A stretch of DNA of 64,000 nt from Zea mays. Taxonomy: Eukaryota; Streptophyta; Magnoliopsida; Poales; Poaceae. The position numbers were made by a program, and so were the translations under genes. Under the pieces are notes generated by a model. That model was given only the letters and a program-made list of their open reading frames with translations, ran no database searches and was not told the origin of the DNA. The stretch lies in contig NC_050102.1 of NCBI RefSeq assembly GCF_902167145.1, positions 4,588,850 through 4,652,849 of the forward strand. The letters run 5' to 3'. Shown here in pieces: positions 55,020 to 64,000 of the stretch (its first letter is position 1; every line of letters starts with the position of its first letter).

Positions 55020-58000
55020 CCTACTTCTAGAACTGGGCGAGCTTGCAGCGATGTGTGGTAGGATGGGGATGGGCTCCTAAGGGTACGCAGCTCGACGTGA
55101 AGATACAATTGACGGATGAGGCTCCTTGTGCTGGTGGCGTGCTGTGTAAATCGCAGAACGGAGGAGGATCAAAGGAGGTGTTGTGGAGAAGGACTGTTAC
55201 CTGTTGGAAGCGCGCAACAAAAAAAGCTTGCGCAGACGGACGATATCTAGCTTCTAGCATCGCTGCCATCACGGAGGACGTGGCTAGCCATGGGCGGAGG
55301 CATGGTGCCCATCAGCGAACGGAGGAAGATGGCGGCGGCGCGGTGCCGTGGAGGAAAATGGGAGACGAAGAAACGGGGGCGGTGATACACGCCGGGAGCC
55401 AAGCCGACGAGCTCGACACGCTGGGGCTGACGACGCCCGCCGTCGACCAGCCCCGCGTTGTCGAAGTCCGACCCGCCTGCAGGGCCAGTGAGCGCCCTCT
55501 CCCTCGAACGCCGCAGGGGAGGGTGACCCACGAACCCGCGCGGGAGGTAGAGCTCCGGCTCAGCCCGGCCTCCACCCCAGCGAGGATGATCAACATCCTT
55601 GAAGCTGAGGGTGGGACCAAGATCGCAGCCCGGCTTGCTTCTCCCCACCCAGGGGCTGGTGGTCGCCGTATCGGGTGACCGCCGGCGAAGGGGTGCAGCC
55701 GGGCTGGCTGACGAAAATCCTTGAAGCCGAACGATGGCTGAAAGGTTCCAACTCCCACGGAGTTGCGTTCCTCCAACGATGAGGCGAAAAGACGGCGGGT
55801 ATCCCCCATCAGGGGGCTTGGAAGGTGGAAAGACACGATGCATAAGGGAGCGCGAAGACATGGTCGCCTTCCGAAGGGGGGTCACCCTCCTTTTAAAGGC
55901 GACTCTCCCTACTTGCGCCCCCAACCGTCGCGGGCTGAGTCTTCTCCAACACACTCCAAGGTCCCCCCCTGCGGCGCGGGGGCTGGGTCCCACACGTCAT
56001 GCAAACCGGCTCAGGGCAGAAGAAGCCAAACCGCCGCGCGCGGTGCGCACGACCGCCCAGCGGTTACAAGTGACCCTCCACTTTTGCCCAGACCAGCGGG
56101 CGAAAGGGGCGGGCAGCCATGCAGGCGGCATGCAACCGCGCCAAGTGGATGCCCTTCTCCGACTCCCAACACGCCCAGCCTGGAGGACCAGGCCCACGCG
56201 TCATGCAACCGGCGCGCCGAATGGTTCGTGCATGCAACTGCACCGCCACTCGCGCCACTACCGCGCCTCCTCGACTGCGGAACCAATACCGTGGCTCGAG
56301 GCAACCCAGCGCATGACCCAGCAGCGCCAGCCTGGCACGACCGTCAATGCGGCCAAAAATGGGACGGCCGTAATGGCGGTAGCAGGCGGGCAGGAGCAGC
56401 AGTCACGTCGTCAGCCAAGCTCACGTCCCATCCGGGGGCAGCGAGAGAACCCTCTCTCACGGCGTGAAGACAATGTGCCCGTGTTCCGTTCCTCGAACGG
56501 CTCGCGCACGCGCAACGGCCGCCCCGCCAACCACTCGCCCCATCGCATTAACTCCGCGGTGGGACAAGCGGCGCCTCTGGCAGGAGAAGCGGGCGACTCT
56601 TCGCCTTCGCCATAATAACCACGCCAAAAAAGGTATGTCGCGTCCTTCGATTTCGTATCCTTTTCCTTTTTTCCTCTTTCTCTCTCTTGCAACAGGGACA
56701 GGGAAAGGGGGATACCCCGAAAAGGATCATTCCCCGTGAAGGAACCAGGCTCCGAGCCTCCCTACTGATCAGAGGTTCGAAGGCTGGCCCCCCGGAAGGG
56801 TTCGACAGCCGCCTCAGATCGCGTGGGCCCTACACCCACTACTGGTTAGAGGTTCGAAGGTCGGCCCCTCGGAAGGGTACCACGGCCGCCTCAGGCTACT
56901 CGGGCTCCGCGCCCATTACTGATCAGGGGTTCGAAGGCTGGCCCCCGAAGGGTTCACAGCCGCCTCAGACGCCGAGCGAGGGATGACCATGGGTACATTC
57001 GATACATAACCAAGGCTCGGGCTGCGATCCCGAGGTACCCTAGGACATTTCCGAGACCAGCGGGAACGATCTTGTAACGGAATCCCATCGGAGGGAGGCA
57101 TCGAGCCCTCGGACCCCGTCGCCAGGGGACCGGGTCCGGCAGATCACCCGCAGGTACTTTTGGGCGTGCCTCTGGGCCCCTAGCCGACCCCTAATGAACG
57201 GGGCACGGACGTCCACTCGGATTACCCGCTTGCAGCTCATCGGAGACACCATGTTCGGCGCCCATCGAGGGCAACATGGCGCTTTCCCCCCCTCCTCCTT
57301 GCGGAAAGTCGACGCAGGGGCGTATGTAAAAAAGCCGAGTATGTCCCTGATCGCCCTCTCGCCCTGTGCGGAGGCTCGGGGGCTGCTCTCGCAAACCCGG
57401 CTCCGGCCGAACCGTTGACAGCGTCAACATACCAGCCCGAGAACTTGGGACCCGACCGTACACCCGGGCTACGGCCAGCTCGCATGAGGGAACAACTAGA
57501 CCAGCCGAAGCATTACGCGAGGCATTAAGACCTCGAAGGAGTGAAACCACTCGTCCGAGGCCTCGGGGGCTACACCCGGCGGGTGCGCTTGCGCGCACCC
57601 ACCGGAACAAAATGCAACCGAGAAAGGCTGGTCCCCTTGCAAAAACGTGCGACGAAAGCCTCCAAGCGAGTGCTAACACTCCCTTCGAGGCTCGGGGGCT
57701 ACTGTCGGGGACCATAATTAGGGGTACCCTCAAGACTCCTAATTCTCAGCTGGTAACCCCCATCAGCATAAAGCTGCTAAGGTCTGATGGGTGCGATTAA
57801 GTCAGGGATCAGTCCGTTCGAGCGACTCGATCACGCCTCGCCCGAGCCTAGCCTCAGACAAGGGCAGCCGACCCCGGAGGATTTCCGCCTCGCCCGAGGC
57901 CCCCCTCCAACGGCAAACATATTTTCGGCTCGCCCGAGGCCCTGCCTTCGCTAAGAAGCAACCCTGACTAAATCGCCGCACCGACCGACCAAATCGCAGG

Positions 58001-59375
58001 AGCATTTAATGCAAAGGTGGCCTGACACCTTTATCCTGACGCGCGCCCCCCGGCAGAGCCGAAGTGACCGCCGTCACTTCGCCGCTCCACTGACCGGCCT
58101 GACAGAAGGACAGCGCCGCCTGCGCCACTCCGACTGCAGTGCCACTTGACAGAGTGAGACTGACAGGCAGTCAGGCCCTGCCGAAGGCACCATAGGAAGC
58201 TCCACTTCGCCCGACCCAGGGCTCGGACTCGGGCTAAGTCCCGGAAGACGGCGAACTCCGCTCCGCCCGACCCAAGGCTCGGACTCGGGCTAAGTCCCGG
58301 AAGACGGCGAACTCCGCTCCGCCCGACCCAGGGCTCGGACTCGGGCTAAGTCTCGGAAGACGGCGAACTCCGCTCCGCCCGACCCAGGGCTCGGACTCGG
58401 GTTAAGTCCCAGAAGACGGCGAACTCCGCTTCGCCCGACCCAGGGCTCGGACTCGGGCTAAGTCCCGGAAGACGGCGAACTCCGCTCCGCCCGACCCAGG
58501 GCTCGGACTCGGGCTCAGCCCCAGAAGACGACGAACCCCGCTTCGCCCAACCCCAGGGCTCGGACTCCGCCCTGGCCTCAGCCGACGGCCTCCGCCTCGC
58601 CCGACCCAGGGGCTCGGACTCGGCCTCGGCCATGGAAGACAGACTCGACCTCGGCTTCGGAGGAGCCTCCACATCGCCCAACCTAGGGCGCAGGTCAGCC
58701 ACGTCAACAGGAGGCGCCATCATCACCCTACCCCGAGCTGACTCGGGCCACAGGGAACAAGACCGGTGTCCCATCTGGCTAGCTCCGCCAGATAGGCAAT
58801 GATGGCGCCCCGCATACTCTGTGACGACGGCGGCTCTCAGCCCCCTTACGGAAGCAAGAGGACGTCAGCAAGGACCCAACCGCTCCGACAGCTGTCCCTC
58901 CGCCAGGCTCCATCGCTCCTCCGACGGCCACGACATCACACCAGCTGGGTGCCAAAATCTCTCCGGCTGCCACGACGGCATGTACTTAGGGCGCTAGCTC
59001 TCCTCCGCTAGACATGTAGCACTCTGCTACACCCCCCATTGTACACCTGGATCCTCTCCTTACGCCTATAAAAGGAAGGACCAGGGCCCTCTTAGAGAGG
59101 GTTGGCCGCGCGGGGACGAGGGCGAGACAGGCGCTCGCTTGGAGCCGCTCGCTCCCTCTCCCGCGTGGACGCTTGTAACCCCCTACTGCAAGCGCACCCG
59201 ACCTGGGCGCGGGACGAACACGAAGGCCGCGGGATTCCCACCTCTCTCACGCCGGTCTCCGGCCGCCTCGCTCTCCCCCCTTCGCGCTCGCCCTCGCGCT
59301 CGACCCATCTGGGCTGGGGCACGCGGCGACACTCACTCGTCGACCCAGGGACCCCCCGGTCTCGAAACGCCGACA
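55020..59375 (+). mobile_element. E3: truncated Huck-like gypsy 3' end with LTR
   Basis: From about 55430 rightward the sequence is internal non-coding Huck-type DNA; the part from 56480 is clearly colinear with E2 21900-23118. It is followed by a polypurine tract and a complete LTR. No 5' LTR, gag or pol exists, and no target duplication can be defined because the left end is truncated. The left limit (55020-55430) is approximate. Open frames here are not convincing genes. Confidence 0.8.
57703..59375 (+). repeat. E3 3' LTR
   Basis: The 1673-bp LTR is TGTCGGGGACC...CGCCGACA, with the GC-rich tandem repeat at about 58210-58500 (period about 56 bp) and TATAAAA at 59067-59073. It is the same type as the E2 LTRs. 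Confidence 0.92.
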
Positions 59376-61867
59376 AACCTACAAATCCACCCAAAACCTA
59401 CAGTAACAAGAAAAGGGAGCAAGAGCAATAAAAAATCTGATATAGTTCACCTAGTTCATACTTGTATCGAACTGTGAACTCGGAAAGCCAAGAATGGTCT
59501 ATTTTTAGAGTCCCAAAATGATATATTTGCTAAATGTACTTAGCTAGTGCAACAAATACTCACTTAAAATGTCATGTTGTACATACAGAAAAATAACATG
59601 GACAGAGAATAAACATGAGGAGCTTTTGAACATCTACCATACCACCACTATTACTGGAATCTCACACAAGGAAAAAAATAGCAGTAAGCATAACACAAAA
59701 AACATGCTCGGTGTTTAACCACAGAAAATTCACACAAAAAGAAATTTCAAGGATTTAGATGTAAGAGTAATCAGCAAAAGAAAAGGTGAATAGGAAGACA
59801 AATATAAAACAGAAAGGACATGGCAACCTTGTTTTCACCTTCTTGCACACGGTCATGAGTTTCCTTAGAATCTACATCCAGAGAGGCATCAGACACTCCC
59901 TTTTCAATAGTAGCTCGCTTTTCAGCTTCTTCTTTTATTCTCTTTTTCCTTCTCTTTTCTTAAACACTCTTCTTCCTCTGCCTTCTCTATTAGTCTCTAT
60001 TTTGTCTACAAAATGTAGGCTACAAATACAATCATAATAGTAAAATTATAGTTCACATAATAGTTGCAACAGCTCCCAAGAACTGTAGGAACCAGAAACC
60101 TATAATAAACAAAAGAAGAAGTGTAGGCCATCAACACACCAAGGCGAAGAGATGCTACTCCATAACATCGAATAGGAGCCAGATGGCAGTGGCACCAGAA
60201 AGTACCGAGCATGAGATCTTCTTGTTCATCCACAGGACAAGATCGACAGCTGCAATCGCATTTGCAAAGAAATAACCAGAAAATCATCGTAAGAGCCTTA
60301 CGGAATAAAAAAATATTCGATAAAATATTAGTGCACAACGATTAAAAAACAAACACCACCTATATTATCAACTTTAATATCTCACTAATTATGGTCTCAC
60401 TGATTGAGAAGCAAACTCAGGCATTGTTTGGACGACCATACATCAAAGTATTGGACGATGGTTCAACCAACACAAAGGATGATAGAATTGTAAAAATCAC
60501 ATTTACGGAGTTGAATCACATCTGGTCTTGGAGGCATTTTCTTTTGGTTCCTTACCAAACTTCATCACATGACAAAGAAAATACATCAATCAAAATTTTA
60601 ATCCTCTAACGGTATCTTTGGAAAACAAATGGACTATGCTGGCTCTAGCAAGAAGATGAACAAGTCTTCCTGAGAAAAGCCCCTTTCAATCTTCCACTTT
60701 GCATTCTTGTAGACATTCCCAGTTTTCATATTCTCATCATGAAGCCCAAGGAAGCGAATTAGTAAGAAAACACTTTAGCAGTTCATATCTGATGAGTATG
60801 CACAATCTGGACACAGTAAGCACAATAATCATTAGTGTACTTCGTAGACACACATTTGAGATGATTCCCTGTTCATTATTTCTTTGACATGGATAACACG
60901 AACACGATATAAGCTTCTTGTTAATTTTATCTCCGCATAATACAAACACTGATATGCCAAAAGAAACCCTTCACCCATACCATGATTCTGCTATCTCATA
61001 GAAAATGCTCATGTTTGTCCAACAATCATCTAAGGAAGGTATGGAGGTCAGATACCCAATCAATTTGAAAATATACAAGGTGCAAATTATACAAAAAGTA
61101 AATGACAATGGCAATGGACCAATATATATTATTTGCATAATTGCAGGAGCAAATCATTTCTATTAATATGTTAGAAAAAATATAGAGAATAAGATATAGA
61201 GAACCGAATTTAGAGCACGTTACTGGAGATGGAAAAAAATGAGAGGACATATTGTAAAAGATAGAAGGTATTTTTTAAAAATAATCGAATTTTCTAAACC
61301 TAAGCCACCGTTATCCTCATCGTCGATGAGGACGAAAAAGTGAAGACGAATTACTTTCATATGGTGTTGACCGACCATTCCCGGTCTTGGCTTATGCATC
61401 TTTTCCAGATCGTATCCAATTTCGTGAGCACATATTTCCAGCCTAGCATGGACTCTGACCTCCATGCCATATCTAATAACAGCCCTGGTATCGAACACTG
61501 CTGGCCAGCTTAACAATACATGGAAACAGTTTGGTCAGGACAGAGCCTATTTTCTTTCTTCCTTTGTGCTTCGATTCCTGTCGCGTCAAATATTTTCCAG
61601 TATACTATTGGTGCAAGAAACTTAATAGTATAGCTTAATTTCTTTGTTGGCACATTTTTTAGCTTCAACACATCCTTTTACCAGGTAGATATGTCATTCA
61701 AGGAACTAAGACTCTTTGCCCATTGCTCTCACCGAGTCATATAGAGTTTAGAGTACAATATAAACAATTTTCCAGTCCACTTTGATGCTAGAACTTCACA
61801 CTTTTAAGTATATACATATTTTTAGATGTTGTCTACTTTATTATCTCCTACACAAGAGGGATGAAGA
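59376..61867. other. AT-rich region to the right of E3
   Basis: No complete gene is seen. A Lys/Glu-rich minus-strand frame lies at 59816-60000, and short unassigned minus-strand frames lie near 60620-60740 and 61290-61500. Confidence 0.45.
59816..60000 (-). pseudogene. Lys/Glu-rich coiled-coil exon fragment, frameshifted
   Basis: On the minus strand, RLIEKAEEEECLRKEKE is read in one frame, and after an apparent one-base shift RIKEEAEKRATIEKGVSD is read in another. Such charged helices occur in many nuclear proteins, so no family is claimed. Confidence 0.35.
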
Positions 61868-62806
61868 TCAAAGTTGCACTGTTTTTAGAGCTTCACCCAC
61901 TTCAGAAACTCTAGATTCCGTGAACGGGAATGCTGCTGCACCGTAGGTTGATATCGTTGTCCTGCCATCTGTTTTTAGAGCTTTACCGTCCAGACCAAGT
62001 ATCAGGAGTCCTGGGATACCCTTGACAGAGAAGATTCTTGTAAGCCTTTTCCTTGTAGCGTCAGAATAAGGGATGGCAAGCCATGGCATTGAACTCATGC
62101 TTGCTTGGAATTCCCCCTTGCTGCGGTCTATCGAAACGAAGATGACCTCGAAGCTTCCCGGTCTCAAGATTTTTAGCTCGTTATACACCTCCTTGAGCTG
62201 TTTGGTGAAGACATGGCAAGGTGGGCACCAGTGTGCTCCGAAGTACAGGCCGACTGTCTTGCCAGTAAGGTCAGCTATAGGGATCTGAAAAGAGAAAAAC
62301 ATTGTCAAAGGATAAGTTGAACTGTAAAACTAAACCAGGTTGACTAAATGGTCAGAATGAAAAATGCAAAGGGGGATGCACTTATGGAAGTAGTTTTGAT
62401 TAATGAGAAATTTCATGAATTTTTTGTTCACATTTATGTCATCTGCACTGATGACAAAGTCTCTCTCCTCGCAGCCAAGAAGCTCCTGAAGCCGGCCTCC
62501 TTCTCTCCTGGCATCGTCCATGCTCTCCAGCTCCCTCCTCCTCTGCGCACTGAACGGGTACGCATCTACTCCATACTCGCCAACCAGCCTCACCGCGTCC
62601 TCTCTACATCCCAGCCCGCTGGATGACGTCGCTGACGCTGACAGAGGGATCAGTGCAGGGATACGCTCGATGGCGAAGCGCGCGCACAGCTTCTGCCGTA
62701 GTAGGCCAGCAGCGTCAAACGGTACCGCGAGCCACGACATGCCCTGGAAGTGGTCCCGAAAGCTGGCCTCGTCGCGGTCCAGCGACACGAAGATTATCTC
62801 CACATC
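61868..62806 (-). pseudogene. Nucleoredoxin (thioredoxin-fold) gene fragment
   Basis: Two minus-strand exons. The first, about 62806-62432, begins DVEIIFVSLDRDEASF, has WLAVPFD and YGVDAYPFSAQRR, and ends in ISADDIN at donor AAAT|GTGAAC. The second, 62284-61868, starts after TTTTCAG with IPIADLTGKTVGLYFG and carries the redox site WCPPC, then FVSIDR, MPWLAIPYSD and YGAAAFPFTESRV, ending in TGA. Nucleoredoxins are oxidoreductases. The upstream thioredoxin domain with its own WCPPC is absent from the window's remaining 1.2 kb, no good acceptor precedes DVE, and the usual C-terminal DC1-type zinc domain is missing. It is best read as a truncated copy; a first exon beyond 64000 is possible. Confidence 0.75.
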
Positions 62807-64000
62807 CCAAAATATGAAACAAGAGATCCAACATGAGTAGCAGACATACACAAGCAGTAGACAGACAGACACACCATTATTAACATTTAGGTCTTCAAAC
62901 AAGAGCTGCAACATGATTATAATGTCCCAGAGAAAGTTACGGCTTATTACATTCAACAATCAACGAGGTAAGTTACCTGAGCGACTGAGCCTAAGGCCTT
63001 GGTGGGCTGGTGGCCAATCTCCAAGCACAAATCCTATAATCCTCATGACAGTAACAAAGTAAGAACATGCTGGTAGTTGAAAACAAACTATGACGTACGA
63101 CACACTCTGCATAATCAAAAGTGATATGCACAAGAAATAGGATCGTATCTCGCACAATAGGCTTGAAACAATTTTGAGACAATCAACGAGGGCTCAGATC
63201 TCTCACCGGTCGACCGCTTCCTCGAACGGTAGCGCTACAGATGACCCCCATGGTCCCCAACCCTAGCCCTCGCCGATGCAGCACTGTAACCGGCGCAAGT
63301 GTACTTGCTCCAATGCGGTGGGGTGGCGAGGGTTAGGGTGGCACCATCGAGGTGCGGATCCGAGAATGGCCACCGCTCGGGAGGCGGCCCGACGCGAACC
63401 ACAGTGGTGTTCCTCATTGCTGTTGTTTCTCGAGGGCCGTGGATTCAAGTGGGGTCGAGAGGGGTGGGGAGGAGCCCTGCAGCCACACGCGAGGTGAGGA
63501 TGATCCCAGCGGCGGTGCCACTGGCTCTCTAGCAACCGGAGCGCGGTGGCATTCCCACTGGTTGTGTACTGACCAGAGGGGTGAGTCACTTGCCGGAGTC
63601 AGATTTGAAGTCCTCATCGTCTTACGCAGCGAATGAGCGTCTACCGCCGCGGCCTCTCTTGAACTTCTTCTTCGGTTGCCAGATGTCCCGCTCCATGAGC
63701 CGGCGCGGTGCCGGCTCGCGATGGTCGGCAAGGATCGCGTCGCCGCACAGCACGAAGCGGGGATGTGGGGGTGGGGACTCAATGGAGCGTCCACACGATG
63801 CAGATCAGTCTTCCAGGGAGATATTGGGAGTGGCAGATCGGGGGGAGGGGGAGTAAATCGTGCATACGTACCGAGACTCCATGGAAGGCGTCCACGCGAT
63901 GTAGAGATTGGTAGCGGCAGATCGGGCGTTGGCCGCGGATCTCTCCCTTCCATCGATTTTGCTGGTGGTCTTGATGGGCGCACGGTGAGGGAATGGAGAG
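62807..64000. other. Right end of the window: AT-rich, then GC-rich, unassigned
   Basis: AT-rich to about 63180, then GC-rich with overlapping low-complexity frames on both strands. A similar short segment (GGCGTCCA(C)GCGATG, GTGGCAGATCGGG) occurs twice near 63790-63930, suggesting a local duplication. No gene is supported. Confidence 0.45.

Noticed and set aside
55247..55993. 248-residue minus-strand frame in E3
   Set aside because: It falls in internal non-coding Huck-type sequence, is low complexity (Arg/Pro/Ser) and has no matching frame in the colinear E2 region.
1..64000. CRISPR arrays, bacterial operons, rRNA or tRNA genes
   Set aside because: None seen; the spaced repeats present are tandem arrays without unique spacers, and the genome is clearly plant nuclear.

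Overview
The window reads as a grass nuclear genome, almost certainly maize (Zea mays) or a very close relative. The evidence is nested LTR retrotransposons whose LTR termini, sizes and coding content I recognise as maize families (Huck-like and cinful-zeon gypsy, Ji/Opie-type copia), a Helitron whose two ends fit the maize Helitron consensus as I remember it, and GT-AG split plant genes. Family names come from memory and from the sequence; no database was searched.

Positions 1-40176 are one nested retrotransposon cluster. The outer element (called E1 here) is a Tat-lineage Ty3/gypsy element on the + strand, entering the window inside pol and ending at its 3' LTR (38864-40176). Three elements are inserted into it. 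A zeon-type gag-only gypsy element on the - strand (589-7983, TSD TGCGC) splits pol between the second RNase H and integrase. A complete-length Huck-like gypsy element, E2 (9609-24478, TSD GCTAC), sits just after pol. A Ji/Opie-type copia element (27926-37186, imperfect TSD) lies inside E1's antisense gene. E1 and E2 carry mainly C-to-T stop codons in pol, the copia element carries indels, and zeon has nearly identical LTRs and an open gag. Zeon, E2 and E1 each carry a long multi-exon gene antisense to gag-pol, with a TATA-like sequence about 137-150 bp upstream of its ATG.

Positions 40177-51732 hold low-copy sequence: a decayed PP2C phosphatase fragment (+) with a degenerate Helitron 3' end behind it, an open intronless DUF4220/DUF594 membrane protein gene (-, 41818-43917), and a 7.44-kb Helitron (-, 44293-51732). 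The Helitron carries, in its own orientation, four internal exons of a SAC phosphoinositide phosphatase gene and what looks like a complete six-exon Bsister-type MADS-box gene encoding 255 residues. Its 3' end lies 376 bp upstream of the DUF4220 start codon.

Positions 51733-64000 hold a TA microsatellite, an exact 150-bp-period tandem array, a truncated Huck-like 3' end with LTR (about 55020-59375), several unassigned exon-like pieces and a truncated nucleoredoxin gene fragment (-, 61868-62806). The likely intact host-type reading frames are DUF4220, the MADS-box gene and, as a transposon gene, zeon gag.
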